Both the position numbers and the translations under genes were made by a program. From the NCBI GenBank assembly GCA_902538085.1, contig CACBDV010000001.1, positions 107,766 through 171,765 of the forward strand: a DNA stretch of 64,000 nucleotides. Direction: 5' to 3'. Below are positions 39,702 through 47,409 of this stretch, one piece after another. The stretch is from an uncultured Alphaproteobacteria bacterium (GTDB lineage Bacteria; Pseudomonadota; Alphaproteobacteria; HIMB59). The stretch's first letter is position 1. Every line of letters starts with the position of its first letter. The notes below the pieces were generated by a model. That model was not told the origin of the DNA. It was given only the letters and a program-made list of their open reading frames with translations, and made no database searches.

Positions 39702-40682
39702 TTGAAAAAAATTGCAGTCATTGGAACTGGGCTTAGTGCGCTTTCTTTAGCATATCACTTGCCTGCACTTGATATTACATTTTTTGAGAAATCCTGGAGA
39801 CCAGGTGGAAGAATAAGCACAAGAAAACATGAGCAATATGCTTTTGATCATGGTGCTCACTATTTGAAATTAGATCATGGTGTTATTGGCTTAAATGAAT
39901 TTTTAAAAAAAATTGATGCTATTAAAATTTTAAAAGGTCAATTTTGTTCAAATATCTCACAAAATTCTCCAATTGAAAATAAAGAGGTCATTGTTGGTAA
40001 AGATGGAAATGAATCAATTCCTATAAAGATACATAAATCACTGCACTACCCTACGCATTTTTCAAAACAGATAACCAACATTGAAAACAATAATAATGAA
40101 TATTTCTTAATCGCAGGAGATGAGAAGTTTGGACCTTATGATTATGTTTTTTGTAGCATGCCCTTTGAACAATCAAAAAAATTGTTAGATCAATTTATAG
40201 ATTATAGCGATATTCCTGAAATAGAGTTTGACTCCATTTGGACAGTCATGATTGCATTTAATAAAAGATTAGGAGCTCCGTTTCAATTTGGATATCACTT
40301 AACACCTGAAATTAGTTTCTTAATGAATCAAAATTTTAAACACGAATTTTTTAATGAAGAGTGCTGGGTTGTAAATATGAGAGCTGATTGGACAAAAGAG
40401 TATTACAACATAGAAAATTATGTTTTAGAGGACTATGTGGTAAATCAAATGAAAAAGTCTTTTCAATCAAAAGCTGATGCTGTTTTTAAGAAGTCACATA
40501 GATGGAGATACTCTTATACAAAGAAAAGTCTAAGAGATCGAAACTCTAAAAGATTCATTGAGTCCATAGATCAGCGTCTTTATGCTTTTGGGGATTGGTG
40601 TGAAGGTCCAAGTATGCAAGATGCTTGGTTATCTGGTAAGAAATTAGCTCAGCATTTCAGTGAAATGAGACTAAAAAATTAA
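39702..40682 (+). CDS. FAD-dependent amine oxidase/renalase-like oxidoreductase
   Basis: A 326-residue flavoprotein. The dinucleotide motif IGTGLSALSLAYHL starts at residue 6 and the FFEKSWRPGGRISTRK segment follows, typical of renalase-like NAD(P)/FAD oxidoreductases. FGDWCEGPSMQDAWLSG near residue 300 is the C-terminal FAD contact. The likely start is TTG 39702. The substrate is unknown. Confidence 0.88.
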   Translation: MKKIAVIGTGLSALSLAYHLPALDITFFEKSWRPGGRISTRKHEQYAFDHGAHYLKLDHGVIGLNEFLKKIDAIKILKGQFCSNISQNSPIENKEVIVGKDGNESIPIKIHKSLHYPTHFSKQITNIENNNNEYFLIAGDEKFGPYDYVFCSMPFEQSKKLLDQFIDYSDIPEIEFDSIWTVMIAFNKRLGAPFQFGYHLTPEISFLMNQNFKHEFFNEECWVVNMRADWTKEYYNIENYVLEDYVVNQMKKSFQSKADAVFKKSHRWRYSYTKKSLRDRNSKRFIESIDQRLYAFGDWCEGPSMQDAWLSGKKLAQHFSEMRLKN

Positions 40683-40717
40683 ATAAAGATTGTGAATAAT
40701 AAAATTTAGGAAGTTCC

Positions 40718-40924
40718 TCAATGCGTTTTATTATAAATTTTTTTCCATTTTAAATAGTCTTGGTCATTTAACATGAATCTCATCAAGTTTTTTACATCAT
40801 TTTTATTAATTTTATATTGAGAATTGATTATTTGGTATGGTATCTCGTCGTTATGTGCCAAGAACTTAATATGATCTAATTCATAGGGCGTTAAATATTT
40901 CATTAAACTATAAACATCGGACAT
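40718..40924 (-). CDS. DUF2805/TIGR03643-like small protein
   Basis: A 68-residue basic protein. LTPYELDHIKFLAHNDEIPYQ, then DVKNLMRFMLNDQDYLKWKK, parallels the pattern of the DUF2805 family (a helix-turn-helix-like small protein ending in LWRKR..KH). It is a divergent member; function is unknown. It stands alone on the minus strand at the edge of the accessory region. Confidence 0.62.
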   Translation of the reverse strand: MSDVYSLMKYLTPYELDHIKFLAHNDEIPYQIINSQYKINKNDVKNLMRFMLNDQDYLKWKKIYNKTH

Positions 40925-41012
40925 ATAGAAAAACTATACAAAAAATAGTATTTAAGTCTAGTTCGTGAAAATGTATTACCTAAAAATTAATAAAAGGTGA
41001 TTTTTCTGTATT

Positions 41013-41405
41013 CTATTTCAAAGCAGCAAAAAAACTGTCTGATTCATTGCAATCGCCGTAATAAGTTTTTTTCAAATTTACACTATCAGGATAAAATATG
41101 TTTCTCTCATATCTAAGGATTTTTTTATATAGAATTAGGGTGTTAAAAGAGAAGTAAGTTTCAACTCTAAAATGATAACTTACGTCATCTTCTCCCATGT
41201 ACTCATATTGTAAATCTTGAAATCTCTCCTTTAATACAAAGAGGTTTTGGTCAAATGAGTATTCAAATTCATTTATATCCTCATTTTTAAATTCAATAAT
41301 TTGTACTCTTGAGTAATCAATAAGAGATGTTTCTTGACAAGCTAATTTTATACTCTGGCCGAAAGATAAAGTTGGAATAAAAGATAATATAAAAACAAAC
41401 CTCAT
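41013..41405 (-). CDS. secreted protein of unknown function
   Basis: A 130-residue protein with a signal peptide (cleavage after SFG near residue 16). The mature part has two Cys (in LACQET and GDCNES), possibly forming a disulfide, and alternating aromatic/charged residues that suggest beta structure. No family was recognised. A similar short secreted gene on the same strand lies at 45.2 kb. Confidence 0.68.
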   Translation of the reverse strand: MRFVFILSFIPTLSFGQSIKLACQETSLIDYSRVQIIEFKNEDINEFEYSFDQNLFVLKERFQDLQYEYMGEDDVSYHFRVETYFSFNTLILYKKILRYERNIFYPDSVNLKKTYYGDCNESDSFFAALK

Positions 41406-41408
41406 AAT

Positions 41409-41696
41409 TTAATCCATTATGCTTGCTTTAAATCCATACTCTGAGATAGCTTTTTTTCGAAAAAAGCCCTCAATTTTTATCATTGTTACAAAATTGTTTG
41501 AACATTTAAGAAGAGCTTTAAAAGGTTTAGCGGATCCTTTACAACTTACATCTTTACCATTAGCATCATGTGTTTCACCACAGGCACATTCGTAATTAAT
41601 AGAACCATATCCATTGAGTCTGAGCAAATGGGCAGCTTGTAAGGGGTTGTTTTTGAGTTTTTCTCTTACTTCCTCTTTGTTGGTTAATATTTCCAT
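41409..41696 (-). CDS. Cys-containing protein of unknown function
   Basis: A 95-residue protein from ATG 41696. The N-terminus NKEEVREKLKNNPLQAAHLL is helical, faintly like Nif11-type leaders, and is followed by YECACGETHDANGKDVSCKG and LLKCSNN, whose four Cys and one His could bind metal. The frame is open 87 bases further upstream, to a TTG at 41783, but that stretch overlaps another short frame and looks less protein-like. It ends three bases before the secreted-protein gene. No function can be assigned. Confidence 0.55.
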   Translation of the reverse strand: MEILTNKEEVREKLKNNPLQAAHLLRLNGYGSINYECACGETHDANGKDVSCKGSAKPFKALLKCSNNFVTMIKIEGFFRKKAISEYGFKASIMD

Positions 41697-41713
41697 TAAG
41701 GAGTTAATTTTAT

Positions 41714-41800
41714 TTAATCCCCCCTCATTATCCACATAAAAAAAGTAGCTAAAAGTATGAGCGAAATAGTTAAATCTACCCAAAGAGTACCAGTGAACAT
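41714..41800 (-). CDS. possible tiny membrane protein
   Basis: ATG 41800 opens a 28-residue frame, MFTGTLWVDLTISLILLATF followed by FMWIMRGD, with a single hydrophobic helix and a short charged end. It ends 17 bases before the ATG of the Cys-containing protein. No ribosome binding site is visible. Its composition is that of a single-pass membrane peptide, but a frame this short may be chance. Confidence 0.3.
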   Translation of the reverse strand: MFTGTLWVDLTISLILLATFFMWIMRGD

Positions 41801-41806
41801 ATAATT

Positions 41807-41998
41807 TTAATTTTCACTTGGGATGGCGTTTTCTTCTCTCATTAGAATAGGTCGACCATCATGTGCAGTGTTTAAAGGTATAATTTTACCTTTATACCTG
41901 ACACATAAAGTTGGGGCGTTTCTTACTTCTTTCCCCAAATTTACCTCTAAGTCTACTAGAATTAATTCTACATCATCCAAAATTTTTAATATTTTCAT
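41807..41998 (-). CDS. small protein of unknown function
   Basis: A 63-residue protein with a GGAG ribosome binding site nine bases before ATG 41998, which favours this strand over an open frame on the plus strand. VRYKGKIIPLNTAHDGRPIL looks like a small beta-rich fold. No family was recognised. Confidence 0.5.
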   Translation of the reverse strand: MKILKILDDVELILVDLEVNLGKEVRNAPTLCVRYKGKIIPLNTAHDGRPILMREENAIPSEN

Positions 41999-42090
41999 TA
42001 ATTACATCTCCGATACTACTTTTTAGTCTAATAGTAATCTTTGGATCTTAACAGACTGATTAGAGGTTTAGTGTCAGTTAAAAGTGAGGA

Positions 42091-42276
42091 CTAATTTTCC
42101 GCGCAGATATCTTTAATAACTGGTGTATTAGTGCATTCAACACATTTTGTGATTTGAACTACACATCCATCAGCTAATTGAGATACCTCTACTTCTTTGT
42201 TACACTTAGAACAAATAGAAGAAACAGATAAGTCACACTTCGGACAAGATATTGTTTGTGCGTTTTCCATTGTCAT
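42091..42276 (-). CDS. small zinc-ribbon-like protein
   Basis: A 61-residue protein with three CxxC pairs: CPKC, CSKC and CVEC, plus Cys near the C-terminus. This fits a zinc-ribbon or double zinc-knuckle. A weak AGAAG lies upstream. Role unknown; such proteins often bind nucleic acid or protein partners. Confidence 0.6.
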   Translation of the reverse strand: MTMENAQTISCPKCDLSVSSICSKCNKEVEVSQLADGCVVQITKCVECTNTPVIKDICAEN

Positions 42277-42412
42277 GTATTACTTCTAATATACCTTTTT
42301 AGATGAAGAATGGAATAGATTACGAAAAACAATTAATAATCAATAAATTCAGTATTTTTGCTTTATAAGTTTCTATTTTGATTGAACGAAATAAAAATGT
42401 ACTTTTAGTTCG

Positions 42413-42820
42413 ATGGATACAATTAAATCCCTTATAAAAAGTCATAAAATGATACCTCATCCTGAAGGCGGTTATTACGTCGAAGTTTACAAAAATAAGG
42501 ATGTTAGTCACATATACTATTTATTAGAAAAAGGGCAATATTCACATTGGCATCGCATTAAAAAGAACGAAACAATACACTTCTATACTGGTAGTCCTTT
42601 GAGAATATATACATCGAAAAATGGCGAAGAATATGAAATAAATGAGATAGGATCTAAAAATAGATTTATTTACAGCGTCGAAAGTAATATATGGTTCTCA
42701 TTAGAAACGACTGGATTATTTAGTTTAATTGGTTGCACAGTTGCTCCAGCTTTTGAATTTGAGGATTTAGAAATTGCTCCCAAAAATTGGAGACCAAGTA
42801 AATTTAGGGGTTATCTCTGA
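42413..42820 (+). CDS. DUF985 cupin-family protein
   Basis: A 135-residue cupin of the DUF985 (Cupin_5) family. MIPHPEGGYYVEVY is the family's N-terminal block. HIYYLLEKGQYSHWHRIKKNE, in parts, holds the metal-binding HxH, and GCTVAPAFEFEDLEIA is the C-terminal block. Function is unknown; some relatives bind sugars or act as epimerases. Confidence 0.9.
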   Translation: MDTIKSLIKSHKMIPHPEGGYYVEVYKNKDVSHIYYLLEKGQYSHWHRIKKNETIHFYTGSPLRIYTSKNGEEYEINEIGSKNRFIYSVESNIWFSLETTGLFSLIGCTVAPAFEFEDLEIAPKNWRPSKFRGYL

Positions 42821-43128
42821 CAAAATTAAATATTTACAAGTAAATGTAAGTATTTTTTAATTTTGTAATTTACACACATAATCAATAAAATTTAGTGTAA
42901 TAAAATTTTTAATAATCACAGAAAAATCCTAAAAATGGAAACCAAGGATTTAAAAAAATTAATCATGATTTTTTTTTAATTTACCTTAAATTTTAAATTT
43001 TATCTAATTTTTTGATTTTATTGAAAAATCGTTGATTTTATTGATAATTTTTCTATTTTTTTCATAAATTACACATAAATTATTAAATAGTTTGTGTATA
43101 AATTAAAAATAATATAAGTTCAAAAGAA
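42821..43128. other. AT-rich intergenic region with a short direct repeat
   Basis: A 308-base stretch with no gene, very rich in A/T even for this genome. It holds a 13-base direct repeat TTGATTTTATTGA at 43012-43024 and 43032-43044 (period 20, about two helical turns) and long T-tracts. I see no terminator hairpin or canonical promoter. It precedes the four-gene unknown set and may hold its promoter. Confidence 0.6.
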
Positions 43129-43782
43129 GTGCAAGATATAAAAATCAAACCTTGGGAAGAATTAAAACAAATTCATAAGGAAAAATTTAAAAATGAGTCA
43201 GATTACTTATCTTTTTTCCGGGATGTAGTTTCACATAACACCTCAACAAGAGAAAAGTACACCTCTCAAACTAGAGATAGAGTAATTGAGGGAGTAACTT
43301 GGGCTAAAGAATTCTCAAAGTTTCATCAAAGATATAAAGACGGCTACTCTTACAAGTTTTCTGAAAATAATACAATTTTGAATATTGGACACCAAACTAC
43401 ATATTTAATTAAACCACAATTTGCAGCTTATCATGCGGTTAGAAAAATAATGAGAAATTGGTTAATAAAGAGACTTAAAGATGAGTATGTCAAAAAAAAG
43501 CCAGTGATCTACAATCCTCCTAAAAGTCTCAACCAAGGCGAAAGTAACTTTATTACAAGGCGGACAAAAGTTGCTTATTTAGTATATATGGGTGACTTAG
43601 CTGTTAGAGATAATTTACTTTACTCCATTAGAGATAATAAAACTCTAGTACCCAAACCAGCTTCGCTATCTTGGTGTGTGTCACAATTTGATGATAAATA
43701 TATATCTGATGGTATACTAACTTATCCTAAAAATTTAGGCCCTTTGAATGAAAACTTATTGTCAGGATCATTGTCTTTTTAA
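43129..43782 (+). CDS. protein of unknown function, first of a four-gene set
   Basis: A 217-residue soluble, basic protein from GTG 43129 with only a weak AAAAGAA upstream. It has no recognised domain. A central segment, QFAAYHAVRKIMRNWLIKRL, is an amphipathic, Arg/Lys-rich helix that could bind nucleic acid. Many aromatic residues are spread through the rest. It is followed with no gap by a small membrane-protein gene. The start is uncertain. Confidence 0.65.
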   Translation: MQDIKIKPWEELKQIHKEKFKNESDYLSFFRDVVSHNTSTREKYTSQTRDRVIEGVTWAKEFSKFHQRYKDGYSYKFSENNTILNIGHQTTYLIKPQFAAYHAVRKIMRNWLIKRLKDEYVKKKPVIYNPPKSLNQGESNFITRRTKVAYLVYMGDLAVRDNLLYSIRDNKTLVPKPASLSWCVSQFDDKYISDGILTYPKNLGPLNENLLSGSLSF

Positions 43783-43992
43783 ATGTCAGAAGTAATTAAA
43801 GTATTATTATCATCATACGGCTTTGCAATTTTACTATGGGTAGCTTTTATCTATACTCAAAAAAAATTTGGTAAATTAACAAAAAATGTTAATTCCAAAA
43901 GAATAAATATTAAATATTTCATTATAATCGTTCTAGGGTACGGGACTTTCTCGCTAGTGTTAATCAGTGTTTATAGCGATTGGTTTAAATAA
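43783..43992 (+). CDS. small two-helix membrane protein
   Basis: A 69-residue protein with two transmembrane helices (about 5-23 and 45-63) joined by a basic loop (KKFGKLTKNVNSKR). The ATG follows the previous stop directly (TAAATG), so it is probably cotranslated. No family was recognised. Confidence 0.6.
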   Translation: MSEVIKVLLSSYGFAILLWVAFIYTQKKFGKLTKNVNSKRINIKYFIIIVLGYGTFSLVLISVYSDWFK

Positions 43993-44001
43993 TCAAAGTT
44001 T

Positions 44002-44343
44002 ATGAATAGTGATGATATTGAAACTCAAGATTACATATTTATGAAGTGCCTCCAGGAAAAAATATGTAAAAGACATGTCACACTAAAAACAACAGGTAAA
44101 CAGATAAATGATAAGTCTTTAATTTCAAAAAATGTGATTAATGCTTTTGACTTGGATGAAATTTCATTCTTGACAGGATTAAATTTCAATATTGTGAGTG
44201 ATACTGGGGCAAAACTTATAAGAATGAATCTAGCAAATAAAATTATGTGGGAAGACGATCAAAATAATGAAAAGCGATATCTTTGGTATTTGTCAGAGAA
44301 TGGTGAAAAATATTTAGAAAGAAATTCATACAAGAGCACATGA
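44002..44343 (+). CDS. protein of unknown function, possible winged helix
   Basis: A 113-residue soluble protein. The C-terminal half, with SDTGAKLIRMNLANKIMW and then EKRYLWYLSENGEKYLE, resembles a winged-helix wing ending in a helix, as in small regulators. The N-terminus is Cys-containing and Lys-rich. It overlaps the next gene by 4 bases (ATGA). Confidence 0.6.
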   Translation: MNSDDIETQDYIFMKCLQEKICKRHVTLKTTGKQINDKSLISKNVINAFDLDEISFLTGLNFNIVSDTGAKLIRMNLANKIMWEDDQNNEKRYLWYLSENGEKYLERNSYKST

Positions 44344-44528
44344 ACATAGAATTAGTGGTAAATACATTTTGGTTTTTTTCGATTTTTACAGCAGCTATTT
44401 ACATTATGAAAAAGAGGTATGTAGGTAAAAAGGAATATTCTATTATAGATAAAGCCTTTAAATTGGGCTTATCTGTATCAATATTTTTAATATTTCTAAG
44501 CTTATACTTCTTACTTACACAATCTTAG
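44340..44528 (+). CDS. small two-helix membrane protein
   Basis: A 62-residue protein with two transmembrane helices (about 5-23 and 42-60) and a basic loop (KKRYVGKKEYS). Its layout matches the 69-residue protein two genes upstream, though sequence identity is low. Its TAG stop shares TTAG with the stop of the convergent gene. Confidence 0.55.
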   Translation: MNIELVVNTFWFFSIFTAAIYIMKKRYVGKKEYSIIDKAFKLGLSVSIFLIFLSLYFLLTQS

Positions 44529-44800
44529 TTTCCACCCTCAAGTAAAATAAATTTTTGTGTATCTAGATCAACTCCAGCTTCTGTTCTTAGTTTTATCATT
44601 TCAGGAAGTTTTAACATTTCTTGCATTTTATCCATCGACTCTACTTCTATAACCGTATAAATTTCTTCATTGTTATCTTTTGGATGTCCATAGGCTAATA
44701 CATTAAGACCATATTCCCGTCTCAGATTTTCATTTTCTTCAAACATTTGTTTCCAATGTTCATAACCTTTAGTTATTTTTGCATTTGTAATAATTTTCAT
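44525..44800 (-). CDS. small DUF3764-like dimeric alpha/beta-barrel protein
   Basis: A 91-residue protein with the beta-alpha-beta pattern of dimeric ferredoxin-like (ABM/DUF3764) proteins: ITNAKITKGYEHWKQMFEE, then IYTVIEVESMDKMQEMLKLPE. It resembles the 84-residue protein encoded divergently at 44.9 kb in the order of Trp/Tyr, Phe, Pro and final VDLDTQK-LE. Function is unknown; relatives are common in marine picoplankton. Confidence 0.65.
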   Translation of the reverse strand: MKIITNAKITKGYEHWKQMFEENENLRREYGLNVLAYGHPKDNNEEIYTVIEVESMDKMQEMLKLPEMIKLRTEAGVDLDTQKFILLEGGN

Positions 44801-44911
44801 AGCTGTCCTCTCTATAAGTTATTATAAAGTTTATTTAAAAATAATTCATTCAAAAGATATTGATCTCTAAAATTGAACAATACGTAAATTAGTTGAAAGG
44901 AGAAAATAATT

Positions 44912-45166
44912 ATGAATTTATGTGTTGTATCTACTTATAACGGAACTAAAGAAGACTACTTAAAATTGTATGAGTCTTTTAAAGATGACATTGCGAAATA
45001 TACTGATGGATTCGAGATGGGATTTGTCAGAGATGGAAAAGTGATAATTGTAGCAAATGTCACCGATGAAGAAAAATTTTATGCTTTGTTTGAGGATCCA
45101 AGATCAAAGGAATTTGATGCTAAATTTAATAATGTAGATGACGTATATAAATTGGAAAAAATGTAG
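44912..45166 (+). CDS. small dimeric alpha/beta-barrel-like protein
   Basis: An 84-residue protein with a clear AAAGGAG ribosome binding site. VVSTYNGTKEDYLKLYESF and VIIVANVTDEEKFYALFEDP give the same beta-alpha-beta layout as the divergent gene at 44.5 kb, suggesting distant paralogy. No catalytic residues are evident. Confidence 0.65.
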   Translation: MNLCVVSTYNGTKEDYLKLYESFKDDIAKYTDGFEMGFVRDGKVIIVANVTDEEKFYALFEDPRSKEFDAKFNNVDDVYKLEKM

Positions 45167-45181
45167 CAATACCCAAATTGA

Positions 45182-45505
45182 TCAACGGATATTTTCACGA
45201 CAATTTTTTAAAATTGGTGGTAAAAAATCAAAATTAGCAGTCCATGCATAATGAATTTCAAGAATATAAAATTCTATATCCTCCTGAGGAAAGTGACCCT
45301 CATCGTATTTATCCAATAGAGCTTGTTTTCTTTTATTCATTTCTTCAGAAGTGTTAGGGTCTTTCATTTGTAAAAAAAAATCTTCGGCTAGCTCATAGGT
45401 TGCAATACAGATTATTTCCTCTTCATCATAAATTATGTCTTTTTCATGATAGCTATGAGAGGAAATAGAAATTAATGAGAATATAAATATCAGAACGAGT
45501 CTCAT
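45182..45505 (-). CDS. secreted protein of unknown function
   Basis: A 107-residue protein with a signal peptide (cleavage near SSHS, residue 18). The mature part is acidic and helical with two Cys (EIICIA and LKNCRE), possibly a disulfide. The N-terminal MRLVLIFIFSL resembles that of the secreted protein at 41.0 kb, but the mature parts do not obviously align. It is convergent with the preceding gene. Confidence 0.65.
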   Translation of the reverse strand: MRLVLIFIFSLISISSHSYHEKDIIYDEEEIICIATYELAEDFFLQMKDPNTSEEMNKRKQALLDKYDEGHFPQEDIEFYILEIHYAWTANFDFLPPILKNCRENIR

Positions 45506-45619
45506 AATTTTAACTTATCAAATAGTTCCCTTTCTTTATATTTATTCTCGGAAACTTCTAGGAAATACGATTTGAACTAACTACCAATTTGTATAAAATC
45601 CTTGATAATGCTGACGTAG

Positions 45620-45695
45620 GGGGCCATAGCTCAGCTGGGAGAGCGCTACGCTGGCAGCGTAGAGGTCAGGGGTTCGATCCCCCTTGGCTCCACCA
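45620..45695 (+). tRNA. tRNA-Ala (anticodon GGC)
   Basis: A 76-base tRNA with encoded CCA. The acceptor GGGGCCA pairs with TGGCTCC; the D-arm is AGCTCAGCTGGGAGAGC; the anticodon stem-loop CTACG-CTGGCAG-CGTAG gives GGC; the T-loop is GTTCGAT. It stands in the accessory region, but no repeat of its 3' end was found in the window. Confidence 0.98.
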
Positions 45696-45710
45696 AAATA
45701 GAATAAAAAT

Positions 45711-45917
45711 ATGGAACAAAACTTAGATAAACTTTTTTCAATTAATTTTTTGGGAACATGGCTTATTACTCTTGCTGTAATAGCCCTCGTAATTTTTGCT
45801 AGCTATAAAATATTTAATATTTTATTTAAATCAGAGATTTATTTTAAAAAATCAGCAATCAGTTATTTTTTAATATTTATTTTTATTTTCGGCTTCTTAA
45901 TATACTTCTATAGTTAA
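45711..45917 (+). CDS. small two-helix membrane protein
   Basis: A 68-residue protein with two transmembrane helices (about 14-38 and 48-66). It starts 15 bases after tRNA-Ala and could share its transcript. No family was recognised. Confidence 0.55.
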   Translation: MEQNLDKLFSINFLGTWLITLAVIALVIFASYKIFNILFKSEIYFKKSAISYFLIFIFIFGFLIYFYS

Positions 45918-46059
45918 TTAGCCACGAAGATAATTTTATCTGTCAATATGCAAAATAGTCAGGTTAATTAGCCTATAAAATATTTAATTTTATTGTTAAT
46001 AGAGTGTAATGTTGACTAATTAACTAAGTTATTTAGGTTACAATTAAGGAGGGTAATAT

Positions 46060-46347
46060 ATGAGTATAGCAAGAGTAACAACAGTAAAAATGGACTCAAA
46101 GGAGGCAGCTGACGAACAAACACAAGGGTACGTACAAAGTGCTCCATCAGAATTCCCACAAGCAAGTCAGTTAATTGGCATTAGAATTGATGATGTAACA
46201 TTAATGGCAGTTACAATTTATCCTGATGCTGAAACTATGAAGGCAGCAGACACAGCACGAGAAAAAAGATTAAATACTAATATAGAAAATAGGGTCTCAG
46301 TCGAGACAGTAGTTGGCGAGGTTACATTAGATCATCATAATCACTAA
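46060..46347 (+). CDS. small antibiotic-monooxygenase-like alpha/beta-barrel protein
   Basis: A 95-residue protein with an excellent GGAGG ribosome binding site. ARVTTVKMDSKEAADEQTQG, then TLMAVTIYPDAETMKAADT and VVGEVTLDHHNH, fits the small ferredoxin-like ABM fold. The His-rich end (HHNH) could bind metal. It has no obvious partner and ends at the bidirectional terminator at 46.4 kb. Its composition is less AT-biased than its neighbours. Confidence 0.65.
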   Translation: MSIARVTTVKMDSKEAADEQTQGYVQSAPSEFPQASQLIGIRIDDVTLMAVTIYPDAETMKAADTAREKRLNTNIENRVSVETVVGEVTLDHHNH

Positions 46348-46371
46348 TGATGAGGGTAATCAGAAAAATAT

Positions 46372-46400
46372 AAAAGCCTTTAGATCAGTCTAAAGGCTTT
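46372..46400. terminator. bidirectional rho-independent terminator
   Basis: The inverted repeat AAGCCTTTAGA-TCAG-TCTAAAGGCTT forms an 11-pair hairpin with a 4-base loop. T-rich tails lie on both strands. It sits between the stops of the 46.06 kb gene and dhaK, so it can end transcription from both sides. Confidence 0.88.
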
Positions 46401-46407
46401 ATGATTT

Positions 46408-47400
46408 TTAGACACCCCATCTCATAGCTGCTGTGTGAACAGATGAGTCCCAATGCTTTAAAAGCTCTTCGTCAAGCTTTGTAAGAGTAATTGAAGCTCC
46501 CTGCATTTCAAGAGAAGTGCAATAATTTCCAACAAGTGACCTTGATATCTTTATATTTTTTTTGTCTAACATGTTTTTAGCGTTATCATAAATTAGGTAT
46601 AGCTCTGTTAAAGGAGTACCTCCCATACCATTGACAAATAGAAGAATTTCTTCGTTTGCCTCAGGCTTTAAGTCCTCGTTAATTGCCTCTAATAACTCGT
46701 TTGTAATCTCTTGTGCAGATTTCATTTTATCTCTTCTTCTTCCAGGCTCACCATGAATTCCAACACCAAATTCCATTTCATCATCGCCTATGTCAAAATT
46801 TGGTTTTCCTGCAGCCGGGACGGTGCAGCTTGAAAATGCAACTCCCATAGAACCTGAATTTTTATTTACCTTATCTCCTAAAGCTTTACATTCTTGTAAG
46901 CTACCTCCATGCTCAGCTAAAGAACCAACTATTTTTTCAACAACAACAGTAGCAGCAACACCTCTTCTACCAGTTGTAAATGAAGAGTCTTCCACAGCAA
47001 CATCATCATTTGTCAATACAGACTCATTTGGGCCTTGCATCATCTCAGCTGCCATTTGGAAATTCATTACATCTCCGGAATAGTTTTTAACGATAAATAA
47101 AACTCCTGCTCCACTGTCTACTTTTTCAGCAGCAGCTAACATTTGATCAGGTGTGGGTGATGAAAAAACAAATCCAGGGCAGGCTGCATCCAGCATACCG
47201 TAGCCGACTAAGCCGCCATGCATTGGTTCGTGTCCACTCCCCCCTCCACTGATCAGAGCTACTTTTCCCTCTTTTGTGGGAGTGGCTCTGGTGATGAAGT
47301 TGGGGTCGTAGTGGCAGTTAACAATATCTTGATGCGCAGCACCAAAACCTTGCAGACTCTCCTTTAGAAAATCATCCGCTGAATTCATAAATTTTTTCAT
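46408..47400 (-). CDS. dhaK: dihydroxyacetone kinase subunit DhaK
   Basis: Substrate-binding subunit of dihydroxyacetone kinase. The SGGGSGHEPMHGGLVG block near residue 52 and the covalent-binding His216 in GVGIHGEPGRRR are present; the His forms a hemiaminal with the ketose. The 330-residue length is close to E. coli DhaK. A strong AGGAGG precedes ATG 47400. It ends an operon with dhaL and an ABC transporter. The real substrate could be another short ketose such as erythrulose. Confidence 0.92.
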   Translation of the reverse strand: MKKFMNSADDFLKESLQGFGAAHQDIVNCHYDPNFITRATPTKEGKVALISGGGSGHEPMHGGLVGYGMLDAACPGFVFSSPTPDQMLAAAEKVDSGAGVLFIVKNYSGDVMNFQMAAEMMQGPNESVLTNDDVAVEDSSFTTGRRGVAATVVVEKIVGSLAEHGGSLQECKALGDKVNKNSGSMGVAFSSCTVPAAGKPNFDIGDDEMEFGVGIHGEPGRRRDKMKSAQEITNELLEAINEDLKPEANEEILLFVNGMGGTPLTELYLIYDNAKNMLDKKNIKISRSLVGNYCTSLEMQGASITLTKLDEELLKHWDSSVHTAAMRWGV

Positions 47401-47409
47401 AGTATCCTC

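Noticed and set aside
41823..42026. Plus-strand 67-residue open frame
   Set aside because: Opposite to a minus-strand frame with a GGAG ribosome binding site; no such site on plus.
43012..43044. Possible CRISPR-like repeat
   Set aside because: Only two 13-base copies 20 bases apart in AT-rich sequence; no array, no cas genes.
45620..45695. tRNA-Ala as integration site
   Set aside because: No integrase and no copy of the tRNA 3' end found elsewhere in the window.
46790..47083. Plus-strand 97-residue open frame inside dhaK
   Set aside because: Antisense shadow of a conserved gene; composition follows the dhaK codons.
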